64,000 nucleotides of DNA from Actinomadura cremea (lineage in GTDB: Bacteria; Actinomycetota; Actinomycetes; Streptosporangiales; Streptosporangiaceae), in contig NZ_BMRF01000001.1 in the NCBI RefSeq assembly GCF_014648495.1, forward strand, positions 868,001 to 932,000, written 5' to 3'. The notes beneath the pieces are model-generated. The model searched no databases. It was not told the origin of the DNA and was given only the letters and a program-made list of their open reading frames with translations. Shown here one piece after another: positions 1 through 11,003 of this stretch (positions within the stretch are counted from its first letter, which is position 1; the number at the start of each line of letters is the position of its first letter). The position numbers and the translations under genes were made by a program.

Positions 1-93
1 CGGATCTCCATCACCCCGATCGAGGCGACCTGGGGCGCCGGGCCGCTCGCCGTCGCCAGGACCGGCGTGCTGCTCCGGGGTCTGCGGCCCTGA
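1..93 (+). CDS. 3' end of an unidentified protein, cut by the window edge
   Basis: The first frame is open from the window edge to a TGA at 91-93 and gives 30 residues ending in GVLLRGLRP. The piece is too short to assign to a family. What follows immediately (130-365) is decayed sequence, so this may be the tail of an intact gene or another remnant. Only the upstream sequence can decide. Confidence 0.35.
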   Translation, partial: RISITPIEATWGAGPLAVARTGVLLRGLRP

Positions 94-129
94 CCACCGG
101 GGTGCCGGAGCGCCGGACGGGCGCGGGCC

Positions 130-365
130 GTCCGGTTCGCGGAGCGGATGCGCGGGCTCGGCGACGGCGGCACCGTCACGGTGTGCGGCGGCGGGCTGAC
201 CGGCGCCGAGGCGGCCACCGAGATCGCCGAGGCCTACCCGGCGCCGCGCGTCACGCTGATCAGCACGGACGAGCCCGGCGCGGTGATGGGCGGCGGACCT
301 ACGTCGGGCCCTGGCTGCCCGAGCCGCTGCTCACCTCTCCCGACGCCGCCGCGGTCACCGTAAGG
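130..365 (+). pseudogene. Chimeric remnant: NAD(P)H-dehydrogenase-like Rossmann fragment joined to a SigJ-like sigma factor fragment
   Basis: In frame 1, positions about 133-297 encode a Rossmann-type dinucleotide-binding stretch (TVTVCGGGLTGAEAATEIAE, then PAPRVTLIS). This resembles the second nucleotide-binding domain of NDH-2-like FAD oxidoreductases. In frame 3, positions about 292-362 encode TYVGPWLPEPLLTSPDAA, typical of the segment after region 2 of SigJ-type ECF sigma factors. The two pieces are in different frames and come from unrelated families. Neither has a start, a full domain or an end. I read this as a deletion or recombination scar, not a gene. Confidence 0.55.
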
Positions 366-398
366 CCCGCTGGGGCCTGACGCCTACGGCCTTGCAGA

Positions 399-3719
<3,321 letters not shown>

Positions 3720-3773
3720 AGATGCGGGCAACGGTACACGAGCATCGGCCCTAAATGGAACTGGAGACCCGTT

Positions 3774-4418
3774 ATGACCGACGCAGGGCACGTCCCGGGC
3801 ACCGTGCGCCCCGGCGGCCGCACCGCCCGGATCCGCGCCGCCGTACTGCGCGCGGCCGAAGACGCGCTGATCGAGTGCGGCTCGGCGGGCGTGGACCTGG
3901 CCGAGGTCGCCCGCCGCGCCGGGGTCGGCAAGACGACCGTCTACCGGCGCTGGGGCACCCCGCAGGGCCTGGTCGCCGATCTGCTCGAGGACATGGCGGA
4001 ACAGTCCGTCCGGCGCGCGGAGACCGGCACGCTGGCGGGCGACCTGCGCGCGAACGCCCGCCTGGTCGTGGACACCCTCACCGACCCGCGCCAGGGCGTG
4101 CTGTTCAAGGCCGTGATCTCCGCCGCGACGGGCGACGAGCGCACCGCCGAGGCGCTGCACCGCTTCTACGCGGCCCGCATCACCGAATGGTCCCCCTGCG
4201 TGGACCGGGCGATCGCCCGCGGCGAGGCCCCGGAGGGCACCGACGCCGCCGAGGTCGTCCGCGCCGTCTCGGCCCCGCTGTACTACCGCTTCCTCGTCAG
4301 CGGCGACCCGCTGGACGAGGAGGCCGCCGACCGGAGCGCGCACGCCGCCACCTGCGCCGCCGCCGCCGGTGCCTACGTGCGCGGGAACGGCGCCGGGCCC
4401 GAGGGCCCGACAATGTGA
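3774..4418 (+). CDS. TetR-family repressor, probable regulator of the divergent MFS exporter
   Basis: The 214-residue protein has an N-terminal TetR helix-turn-helix at about residues 17-64 (RAAVLRAAEDALIECG, VDLAEVARRAGVGKTTVYRR). A C-terminal ligand-binding domain follows, with LLEDMAEQSVRR and ANARLVVDTLTDP helices typical of the TetR_C_11-like group. The ATG at 3774 lies at the end of the inverted repeat bracketing the intergenic region, which suggests a very short or absent leader and autoregulation. The divergent layout and the shared operator make the neighbouring exporter its most likely target. The inducer cannot be read from the sequence. Confidence 0.85.
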   Translation: MTDAGHVPGTVRPGGRTARIRAAVLRAAEDALIECGSAGVDLAEVARRAGVGKTTVYRRWGTPQGLVADLLEDMAEQSVRRAETGTLAGDLRANARLVVDTLTDPRQGVLFKAVISAATGDERTAEALHRFYAARITEWSPCVDRAIARGEAPEGTDAAEVVRAVSAPLYYRFLVSGDPLDEEAADRSAHAATCAAAAGAYVRGNGAGPEGPTM

Positions 4419-4605
4419 CGAAATTCCGGGCGGCGGATCGGCATCTGTTTCCACGTCGATTCGAATATCGAATAACGCTCTCGCCAGGCAAAATGGCGAC
4501 CACATTAATCGTGGCGCCCCATTCACCGAATGGACCTGGCGCATCGGGCGCCGTTTCAACTATCGTCCCTCAAGATCAAAAGCGCTGACGGATCCGGAGG
4601 GATTC

Positions 4606-5346
4606 ATGTCCTTGAACATCACCCGCCGGAGACTGCTCGGCGGCACCGCCGCGGTCATGGGCGGCACGCTGCTGGGCCCGATGCCCACGGCCTCGGCCCG
4701 GACCGCTCCCCGCCTCCACACCCGCGCCGAATGGCGCGCGCGGGCCCCGAAGACGGCGGCGACCGTCCTGGACCGGGCCCCGGACCGCATCGTCGTCCAC
4801 CACACCGCCTCGCCGAACTCCACGAACTACTCGCTGGAGCACGCCTTCGACCTCTCGCGGTCGATCCAGAACTTCCACATGGACACCAACGGCTGGGACG
4901 ACACGGGCCAGCAGCTCACGATCAGCCGCGGCGGCCACGTCATGGAGGGCCGCAACCGCAGCCTCGATGCCGTCGACGCCGGGGACCACGTCCTCGGGGC
5001 GCACACGCTCAGCCACAACGAGCACACGATCGGCATCGAGAACGAGGGCACCTACATGACCGAGGAGCCCACCGACGCCCTGTGGGAGGGACTCGTCGCG
5101 ACCTGCTCCTGGCTGTGCGAGACCTACGGGCTCGACCCTCGGACGGCGATCGTCGGCCACCGCGACCACAACAGCACCGCCTGCCCCGGCGACACCCTGT
5201 ACGCGCTCCTGCCGAAGCTCCGCGACCAGGTCGCCGCGGGCCGGAGCGGCGCGCGGCTCACAGTGACCGCGCGGGTCGCGCCGAGCGGCCTGCCCGGACC
5301 GCGCCACCGCTTCGACCACGGGCCCGTCGGGCGTCCCGTCCGCTGA
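4606..5346 (+). CDS. Tat-exported N-acetylmuramoyl-L-alanine amidase / peptidoglycan-recognition-like protein
   Basis: This enzyme probably cleaves the bond between MurNAc and the stem peptide outside the cell. The 246-residue protein begins with a twin-arginine signal (NITRRRLLGG, then a hydrophobic stretch and an Ala-X-Ala-like site near residue 32). An Amidase_2/PGRP domain follows: the zinc ligands are expected in IVVHHTAS (first His) and GHRDHNSTACPG (second His and Cys). GIENEGTYM is the conserved strand before the second half. Spacing from the GGAGG (4596-4600) to the ATG is ideal. The upstream 190 bp are AT-richer than the surroundings and have no ORF. The last 30 residues are basic and family-atypical. 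Confidence 0.85.
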   Translation: MSLNITRRRLLGGTAAVMGGTLLGPMPTASARTAPRLHTRAEWRARAPKTAATVLDRAPDRIVVHHTASPNSTNYSLEHAFDLSRSIQNFHMDTNGWDDTGQQLTISRGGHVMEGRNRSLDAVDAGDHVLGAHTLSHNEHTIGIENEGTYMTEEPTDALWEGLVATCSWLCETYGLDPRTAIVGHRDHNSTACPGDTLYALLPKLRDQVAAGRSGARLTVTARVAPSGLPGPRHRFDHGPVGRPVR

Positions 5347-5397
5347 CCCCGCCCGGCGGTCACGGCGTCGGGCGCCTTGCGCGCCGGTCGCGGCGCC

Positions 5398-6522
5398 TCA
5401 GGCCGGGGGCCGCCAGTCGACGGCGGCGGCGGCCTGGCGGAGGACCAGGTCCGGGCCGAGCCGGCCGGCCGTCCACATGCCCGCGTCGCGGAGGGCGGTC
5501 GCGAGCGGGTTGGTCGACCGGGTGAGGCGGGAGACGCGGCGCGACGTCGCCATGATCCTCGTCGTGCGATCCAGCCGGGCCGCGGTGTACGCGGCGGGGC
5601 CGCCGCCGACGGTGACCGCCCAGGCGAGGGTGACGGCGTCCTCGATCGCCTGGCAGGCGCCCTGGCCGAGGTTGGGCGTCATGGGGTGGGCCGCGTCGCC
5701 GAGCAGGACGAGCCGGTCCCGGTGGAAGGCCGGGAGCGGACGCGGCAGGTCGTAGATGTCGTTGCGCAGGATCCCCGCCGGGTCGGCTCGGGCGAGCAGC
5801 CCGGGGATCGGGTCGTGCCAGGAACCGAAGAGGCGCAGCAGCTCGCTCTTCTCGTCTGGGGCGGTCGTCCCGGCGGGGGCGGGCGCCGTGGCGTAGCAGT
5901 AGACCCGGCCGACGGTGATCGGGTTGACGCCGAAGACGAGGCCGCGCCCCCAGGTCTCGGAGAACGCGCCCGTCCGGTGCGGGTCCGCGGCGAGCAGCCG
6001 CCAGGCCGTCAGCCCGGTGTGGCGGGGTCCGGGGTGGCCGGGGAAGAGGGACGAGCGCACGCGGGAGCCGATGCCGTCGGCGGCCACGACGAGGTCCGCG
6101 CGCTCCTCGCCCGCCGCGGTGGCGACCGTCCCGTCCGGGGATGCCGACTCGACGGTGACGCCCAGGTGGAGGTCCGCGGGGTCGAGCAGGCCGCGGAGCA
6201 GGTCGACCAGCGTGGAGCGCGGCATGACGACGGTCGGGTCGCCGAAGCGCTCGGCGGCGGCCTCGGCGCTCGTCCGGTTCAGCCAGCCGCCGCCCGGCCG
6301 CCGCACCCCGCCGTCGCCCGCGAACGTGGCGAGCTCGCGGACCCGGTCGCCGATGCCGAGGGTGTCGAGGGCGCGCAGCGCGTTGGGCATCATCGCGAGG
6401 CCCGACCCGACCGGTTCGAGCGTCGGGGCGCGCTCCAGGAGGCGCACCGTCCAGCCCCTGCTTCCGAGGGCCGCGGCGGCGGTGAGCCCGCCGATCCCGC
6501 CGCCGATCACGATCGCCTTCAC
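5398..6522 (-). CDS. FAD-dependent monooxygenase (class A, PHBH fold)
   Basis: It is predicted to hydroxylate an aromatic or similar small substrate using FAD and NAD(P)H. The 374-residue protein starts with the dinucleotide-binding loop GGGIGG (residues 7-12). It has the second FAD motif LLGDAAHPMTPNLGQGACQA in the C-terminal half and the intermediate DG motif VVAADGIGSRVR. Its length is usual for the single-domain group related to salicylate hydroxylase and TetX/MhpA-like enzymes. It is divergent from a TetR gene, and three tandem palindromes fill the 72-bp gap, so its expression is probably tightly repressed. Substrate unknown. Confidence 0.85.
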   Translation of the reverse strand: MKAIVIGGGIGGLTAAAALGSRGWTVRLLERAPTLEPVGSGLAMMPNALRALDTLGIGDRVRELATFAGDGGVRRPGGGWLNRTSAEAAAERFGDPTVVMPRSTLVDLLRGLLDPADLHLGVTVESASPDGTVATAAGEERADLVVAADGIGSRVRSSLFPGHPGPRHTGLTAWRLLAADPHRTGAFSETWGRGLVFGVNPITVGRVYCYATAPAPAGTTAPDEKSELLRLFGSWHDPIPGLLARADPAGILRNDIYDLPRPLPAFHRDRLVLLGDAAHPMTPNLGQGACQAIEDAVTLAWAVTVGGGPAAYTAARLDRTTRIMATSRRVSRLTRSTNPLATALRDAGMWTAGRLGPDLVLRQAAAAVDWRPPA

Positions 6523-6533
6523 TCGACCTCCAC

Positions 6534-6584
6534 ACTACAGACGTAGTTTAAGACTACGGACGTAGTTCTCACTACGCAAGTAGT
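6534..6584. promoter_or_regulatory. Three tandem TetR operators between the monooxygenase and its regulator
   Basis: Three copies of ACTAC-N4-GTAGT lie at 6534-6547, 6553-6566 and 6571-6584. Their arms are all perfect inverted repeats; only the 4-bp centres differ (AGAC, GGAC, GCAA). Start-to-start spacings are 19 and 18 bp, close to two helical turns, so bound dimers would sit on nearly the same face. The array covers most of the gap between the divergent start codons (6522 and 6595). Confidence 0.75.
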
Positions 6585-6594
6585 GTGGTCCGGC

Positions 6595-7167
6595 ATGAGA
6601 TCGCCGCGCGCCGAGCTGGTCGCCGAGACCGCCATCACGCTGCTGGCCGAGCGCGGAATGCGCGGGCTGACCCACCGGGCGGTGGACGACGCCGCCGCGC
6701 TCCCGCCGGGGGCGACGTCCAACGTCGCGCGCACCCGGACGGCGCTGCTGGAGCTGGCCCTCGAACGCCTGAACGAGCTGGAGGAACGGCAGTTCGCCGC
6801 CGTCGGCACGTCCCGGCTCCCCGCGGACCGGGAGCAGGCGGTCGACCTGGTCGCGCGGCTCCTGCACGGGCAGATCACCCAGGACCGGCGGCGCACGCTG
6901 GCCCGGTACGAGCTGGCGCTGGAGGCCACCCGGCGGCCGGAGCTGCGGGCGATGTACGACGCGAGCGGCAGGCACTTCCGGGAGCCGGCGGTGGCGCTGA
7001 TGGCGAGGCTGGGCTCCCCCGACCCCGCGACCGACGGGCGCCGCCTCGTCGTCTACGCCGAGGGCGTGATGTTCTACGCGCTCGCGGGCGCGGGCACCGA
7101 CCCGTCCCTGGACGACCTGCGCCGCGACGTGACCGACTTCCTCGCGGGCATCGCCCCCACGCCGTAG
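6595..7167 (+). CDS. TetR-family regulator of the divergent monooxygenase
   Basis: The 190-residue protein has a TetR helix-turn-helix at about residues 8-52 (AETAITLLAERGMRGLTHRA, VDDAAALPPGATSNV). The pattern LTHRAVD...LPPG.TS is typical of TetR members with a TetR_C_6-like C-terminal domain. The GTG at 6583 would overlap the third operator; the ATG at 6595 gives the usual N-terminus. The three tandem palindromes just upstream imply cooperative self-repression and control of the monooxygenase gene. Effector unknown. Confidence 0.85.
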   Translation: MRSPRAELVAETAITLLAERGMRGLTHRAVDDAAALPPGATSNVARTRTALLELALERLNELEERQFAAVGTSRLPADREQAVDLVARLLHGQITQDRRRTLARYELALEATRRPELRAMYDASGRHFREPAVALMARLGSPDPATDGRRLVVYAEGVMFYALAGAGTDPSLDDLRRDVTDFLAGIAPTP

Positions 7168-7199
7168 CCCCGGACCGGCGCGCCGCCGCCGGACCGGGG
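7168..7199. terminator. Hairpin between convergent genes
   Basis: Thirteen-base arms at 7168-7180 and 7187-7199 (CCCCGGACCGGCG and its near complement, one mismatch) form a hairpin with a 6-base loop immediately after the TetR stop. There is no T-tract, as is common for actinobacterial terminators. It can serve both convergent genes. Confidence 0.45.
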
Positions 7200-7216
7200 A
7201 CGCGCCGGTTCGCGGG

Positions 7217-8416
7217 TCAGGCGGCCTGGAGGGCGAGTGTGGGAGCCAGGCGCGCGGCGCGGACCGCCGGGTAGAGCCCCGCGAGAGTGCCGATGGCCAG
7301 GGTGGCTCCGAGCCCTCCGGCCATCGACCAGAGCGGGACCTGCGGCGGCAGTCCGGTGGCCGTGGCGTAGCCGAAGGCGGCCACCGTCCCGAGGACGATC
7401 CCCGCCGCGCCGCCCAGCCCGGACAGCAGCAGCGACTCGGTGACGAACTGGACGCGGACATGCCCGCGGGTGGCGCCGAGCGAGCGGCGGAGCCCGATCT
7501 CGTGCCGCCGCTCCAGCACCGAGATGACCATGGTGTTGGCGACGCCGACGCCCCCGACGAGCAGGGCCACCGCGCCGAGCCCCGGCAGCAGGTCGGTGAA
7601 GGCCCCCGTGGCGGCCGCCTTGGCCTGAAGCGCGGCGGACGGATCGGTGACCCGGACGTCCTGCGGGTTCTCGGGGGCGATCGTGCGGGGCAGCAGGTCG
7701 TCCGTCCGCCGGACGGCCCCGTCCGTGGAGCGCGCGTAGACCGAGGTCGGGTGCCCGTCGAAACCGAGGTGGGCGCGGGCGGCGCCGTCCCAGCCGACGA
7801 GCGCCGAGCGCTCGATCTCCGGGGCGAGCGGCAGCGGGTCCAGGACGCCGATCACGGTGAAGTACCGGTTCCCGATGAAGACCTGCCGTCCCGGCTCGCC
7901 GACGCCGAGGCGGGCCGCCGCCACCGAGCCGAGGACGACCGCGGGGTACCGGCCGGTGGCCCGGTTGAGCCACGTGCCGGTCCGGACGTCGCCCCGGAGC
8001 GTCTCGAGCAGCCGTCCGGTGGCCGCCTGGACGGCGATGCCGCCGGTCTCGGCCGCGTCGATCCTGTCGGTCCGGCGGACGGTGTGCGGCAGCGAGCCGG
8101 TCGCCGCCGCCGACCGGCCACCGTCGATCCGGCCCGCCGCCTTCTCCGCGCCGGGCGGCAGCTCGGTCTCCGCGCCGGTGACCATCGAGTCCCCCGGCGT
8201 GGCCACCAGCAGGTCGGTGCCGAGCGTCTCCAGCCGCCGCACCACGTCGGCCTTGCTGGACGCGGAGATCCCCACGACCGAGATCATCGTCGCGATCCCG
8301 ATCGCGATGCCGAACGCGGACAGCACCACGCGCAGGGGACGGCCGCGCAGCCCGGCCGACCCGGTGCGCAGCACGTCGGCGGGGGAGAGCCGGGCGGGCG
8401 AGAGTCGGCGGTTCAC
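7217..8416 (-). CDS. MacB/FtsX-type ABC transporter permease
   Basis: The 399-residue membrane protein has the MacB/LolCE layout. TM1 ([20 protein letters not shown], about residues 29-48) is followed by a large extracytoplasmic MacB_PCD-like domain. Then come three C-terminal TM helices with the coupling signature [22 protein letters not shown]. Such permeases power periplasmic or cell-surface processes or peptide/drug export with a separate ATPase. The GTG start (8414-8416) overlaps the TGA of the upstream ATPase remnant as GTGA, showing that the two were one operon. The partner ATPase has lost its Walker A half, so this permease is probably orphaned unless another ATPase serves it. Confidence 0.8.
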   Translation of the reverse strand: MNRRLSPARLSPADVLRTGSAGLRGRPLRVVLSAFGIAIGIATMISVVGISASSKADVVRRLETLGTDLLVATPGDSMVTGAETELPPGAEKAAGRIDGGRSAAATGSLPHTVRRTDRIDAAETGGIAVQAATGRLLETLRGDVRTGTWLNRATGRYPAVVLGSVAAARLGVGEPGRQVFIGNRYFTVIGVLDPLPLAPEIERSALVGWDGAARAHLGFDGHPTSVYARSTDGAVRRTDDLLPRTIAPENPQDVRVTDPSAALQAKAAATGAFTDLLPGLGAVALLVGGVGVANTMVISVLERRHEIGLRRSLGATRGHVRVQFVTESLLLSGLGGAAGIVLGTVAAFGYATATGLPPQVPLWSMAGGLGATLAIGTLAGLYPAVRAARLAPTLALQAA

Positions 8417-8737
8417 CGGCGCACCTCCGCGTCCGCCGCGACGCGGCCGTCGCGCAGCCGGACCCGCCGGGGCAGCGACGCGGCCAGCTCGTTGTCGTGC
8501 GTGATCACCGCGATCGTCGTCCCCTCGGAGTTCAGTCCGGCCAGCAGCCCCATCACGGCCCGCCCGGAGGCGGTGTCGAGGGCGCCGGTCGGCTCGTCCG
8601 CCAGCAGCAGCGTCGGCTCCCCGACGATCACGCGGGCGATCGCCACGCGCTGCTTCTGCCCGCCCGACAGCTCGTGCGGACGGTGCGTCGCGCGGTCGGC
8701 GAGCCCGACGCGGTCCAGCGCGTCCGCCGCCGTCGTC
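8413..8737 (-). pseudogene. ABC transporter ATPase (MacB/LolD type), 5' half missing
   Basis: About 108 C-terminal codons remain: [19 protein letters not shown], the signature [14 protein letters not shown], Walker [13 protein letters not shown] and the H-loop AVITHD. Walker A, the Q-loop and the first half are absent. The open frame continues to 8898 only because it is antisense to a histidine-kinase tail, so the predicted 161-residue ORF is chimeric and cannot bind ATP. The intact 3' end still overlaps the permease start. Confidence 0.75.
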
Positions 8738-8917
8738 CCCCGGCTGTTCGAACCCTTCCGCCGCCAGCGCCCCCGCCGCAGCGCGCCGGGCGAGGGGACC
8801 GGGCTGGGCCTGTCCATCGTCGCCTCGATCGCCCGCGCCCACGGCGGCCGGGCCACCGCCCGTCCCGGCCCCGAAGGCGGCCTGGACGTCCGGGTCACCC
8901 TCCCGCCCAGCCCCTGA
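8738..8917 (+). pseudogene. 3' end of a sensor histidine kinase
   Basis: From 8738 the plus strand encodes [14 protein letters not shown] and [19 protein letters not shown], ending at a TGA at 8915-8917. These are the F box and G2 box of a HATPase_c domain plus the normal C-terminal strand. The kinase core, the N box and all sensing domains are missing. It meets the truncated ATPase head to head at about 8737, marking a rearrangement breakpoint. Confidence 0.75.
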
Positions 8918-8942
8918 CCCCGCGAGATCGGCCGCGGGGTCA
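8915..8942. terminator. Bidirectional hairpin built on two opposing stop codons
   Basis: TGACCCCGCG (8915-8924) and CGCGGGGTCA (8933-8942) are perfect complements around an 8-base loop. The left TGA is the stop of the histidine-kinase tail. The right TCA is the ancestral minus-strand stop of the DUF1801-like gene, so one hairpin ended both transcripts. Confidence 0.6.
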
Positions 8943-8944
8943 GC

Positions 8945-9412
8945 TCATGGCCTTCTTGACGAGGCCGGTGATCGCCTTCTCCGCTTCTCCGCTTCGCCGC
9001 TCAGGTCGGTCACGGCGTAGGAGGTGGGCCACAGGCCGCCGTCGTCGTCGAGATTCGCTTCGGTGGTGAAGCCGAAGGTCGAGTACCGCTCCTTGTCGAC
9101 GCGCCCGCTACGGAAGAAGCACACGATCTTGCCTTTCCGGGCGTAGGCGGGCTGTCCGTACCACAGTTTCGGCGACAGCTCCGGGGCGTTGGCGGTGACG
9201 ATGGCGTGGACGCGTTCGGCCGCCGCACGATCCGCCGGCTCCATCTCCGCGATCTTCGCCGGCACGTCGAGTTCCTCGGCGGCCGCCTCGCCGCCCCGAC
9301 CGCGCTCGGTATCCTTCCTCAGTTCCGCGGCGCGCTCCTTCATGGCGGCACGTTCTTGCTCGGAGAAGCCGTTCGCGCCCTTGGCGCTCTTCGGGCTGGT
9401 GTTCGCGCTCAT
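8945..9412 (-). CDS. DUF1801-like protein with frameshifted C-terminus
   Basis: The 155-residue ORF has an N-terminal charged region, then the DUF1801 (YdhG/iron-chaperone-like) core: [35 protein letters not shown] and [20 protein letters not shown]. The cellular role of this family is poorly defined. The expected ending [16 protein letters not shown] followed by stop (8940-8942) is present but in another frame. An exact 8-bp tandem duplication at 8977-8992 shifts the reading frame so that the last residues become an arginine-rich tail. I chose the ATG at 9412; earlier in-frame codons add non-conserved basic residues. Confidence 0.65.
   Translation of the reverse strand: MSANTSPKSAKGANGFSEQERAAMKERAAELRKDTERGRGGEAAAEELDVPAKIAEMEPADRAAAERVHAIVTANAPELSPKLWYGQPAYARKGKIVCFFRSGRVDKERYSTFGFTTEANLDDDGGLWPTSYAVTDLSGEAEKRRRRSPASSRRP
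8977..8992. repeat. 8-bp tandem duplication causing a frameshift
   Basis: TTCTCCGC occurs twice without spacer (8977-8984, 8985-8992), followed by the near copy TTCGCCGC. Removing one copy restores the conserved C-terminus of the overlapping DUF1801-like gene. It could be replication slippage, a reversible contingency locus or a sequencing/assembly error. Confidence 0.8.
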
Positions 9413-9555
9413 CGTTCTCTCTTTCGGTCGCGACCGGCGGGAATCGCCTCCGACGCTAGCCATGCCGAGGGACCTGGCACTTCTCGGTTCCTGATCGATG
9501 CCCGCCCTGTGCTCGGGACGCGCCCCGCCCCCGGGCAGGGATTAGTGTGAGGACC

Positions 9556-10509
9556 ATGACCTGGGGTGATGGCGCGTCTCAGACGCAGCGGCGCGCCGGT
9601 CGGCAGCACGAAGCGCCCATCCGGCCGACGGACGGCGCCCCGAGCCCGTGCCCGGTGTGCGGGACGCCGCCGCCCGTCCGCCGCACCGGCCGTCCGGCCA
9701 CCTGGTGCTCCATCTCCTGCCGCCAGGCCGCCTACCGTGCCCGCCGGGGCGCCGCCCGCGCCCTGCGGGCGGCCGCCGAGGTGGCCGACCGGATCGACGG
9801 TCACGGCTACCCCGAGGTCCAGGCCGCCGAGCGCGCCCTGGCGGAGGCCCTGCGGCTCATGCGCGAGCAGCCCGCCGACGACGGGCACGGCCAGGGGAGC
9901 GACCTCGCCGCCAAGGCCCGCACGCTGGCCCGCGCCGCCGCCCGGCTCGCCGATCTGGCCGCCGAGCACGCCCGCGCCACCGCCGACCACCGCGCCGCCC
10001 GCGCCGTCTTTCGTCACCCCGGAGCCGCGCCGTCCGGACGCGACGAAACCGGCGAGCATCGGACGCGTCCGGGTACGGGCCTCGGGCGTGCGGAGGCGCA
10101 ACGCCTGCGCGACATCGCCGCGATACGCCGTGTCCGCGACCGGATCGACCGGGAGTACGCCAGGCCGCTGAACCTCGACGCACTGGCCCGGGGGGCGCAC
10201 ATGTCGGTCGGGCACCTGAGCAGGGAGTTCCGCCGCGTCTACGGGGAGACTCCGTACTCGTATCTGATGACCCGCCGCATCGAACGGGCGATGACGCTGC
10301 TGCGCCGCGGAGACCTCGGCGTCACCGAGATCTGCTTCGCCGTCGGCTGCTCCTCGCTGGGCACCTTCAGCACCAGGTTCACCGAGCTGGTCGGCGTGTC
10401 ACCGAGCGTCTACCGCCGCGACCACTCCCAGGCCGGCGAGGGAATCCCGCCCTGCCTGGCCAAGCAGGTGACCAGACCGGTCAGGAATCAAGAAGCCCGC
10501 CCCCGGTAG
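9556..10509 (+). CDS. AraC-family regulator with an N-terminal CxxC zinc-ribbon-like domain
   Basis: The 317-residue product has two unrelated parts. Residues about 30-62 carry CPVC and CSISC (Cys 32, 35, 51, 55) within a GRPATWCS-SCRQAAYRARR context, a short zinc-binding motif common in small actinobacterial proteins. An alanine-rich helical stretch follows. Residues about 190-290 are a complete AraC DNA-binding domain (LNLDALARGAHMSVGHLSREF, YSYLMTRRIERAMTLLRRG, EICFAVGCSSLGTFSTRF). AraC proteins paired with VOC genes, as here, are usually only about 130-150 residues, so this is a true fusion or a frame joining of two former genes. It probably regulates the VOC gene 20 bp downstream. Confidence 0.7.
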   Translation: MTWGDGASQTQRRAGRQHEAPIRPTDGAPSPCPVCGTPPPVRRTGRPATWCSISCRQAAYRARRGAARALRAAAEVADRIDGHGYPEVQAAERALAEALRLMREQPADDGHGQGSDLAAKARTLARAAARLADLAAEHARATADHRAARAVFRHPGAAPSGRDETGEHRTRPGTGLGRAEAQRLRDIAAIRRVRDRIDREYARPLNLDALARGAHMSVGHLSREFRRVYGETPYSYLMTRRIERAMTLLRRGDLGVTEICFAVGCSSLGTFSTRFTELVGVSPSVYRRDHSQAGEGIPPCLAKQVTRPVRNQEARPR

Positions 10510-10529
10510 CTCTGCGTAGCGTGCCGGGC

Positions 10530-10940
10530 ATGAAGATCACCATCCACTACGCCTTCCTCCCGCACACCGGCGCCGAGGCCGCTCTGGGCTTCTACCGGGA
10601 CGCGCTGGGCTTCGAGGTCCGCCAGGACGTCGGCTACGACGACATGCGCTGGATCACCGTCGGGCCGGTCGGCCGGCCCGAGACGTCCATCGTGCTGCAC
10701 CCGCCCGCCGCCGATCCGGGCGTCACCGAGGACGAGCGCGGCACGATCCTGGAACTGATCGCCAAGGGCGCCTACACCGGCATCACGCTGGGCAGCGACG
10801 ACCTCGACGGGCTCTTCGACCGCCTCCAGGCCGCGGGCGCCGATGTGGTCCAGGAACCCATCGAGCAGGACTACGGCGTCCGCGACTGCGCCTTCCGCGA
10901 CCCCGCCGGGAACCTCATCCGCATCAACCAGATCACCTGA
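10530..10940 (+). CDS. VOC (glyoxalase/bleomycin-resistance) superfamily protein
   Basis: The 136-residue protein is a single VOC unit: betaalphabetabetabeta modules beginning KITIHYAFLPHTGAEAALGFY and ending DCAFRDPAGNLIRINQ. The family includes metal-dependent lyases, dioxygenases and antibiotic-binding proteins; no specific substrate is indicated. It follows the AraC gene by 20 bp in the same direction. This AraC-VOC pairing is common in actinobacteria and implies co-regulation. Confidence 0.8.
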   Translation: MKITIHYAFLPHTGAEAALGFYRDALGFEVRQDVGYDDMRWITVGPVGRPETSIVLHPPAADPGVTEDERGTILELIAKGAYTGITLGSDDLDGLFDRLQAAGADVVQEPIEQDYGVRDCAFRDPAGNLIRINQIT

Positions 10941-11003
10941 GCCGGCCGGTCCCCCGGCTCTCCTCCCGACCCCACCGTCCTCCTACGCAGGAAGAACGTT
11001 CCG

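Noticed and set aside
8413-8898. 161-residue complete ABC ATPase
   Set aside because: Its first 53 codons are antisense to a histidine-kinase tail and there is no Walker A; treated as a pseudogene.
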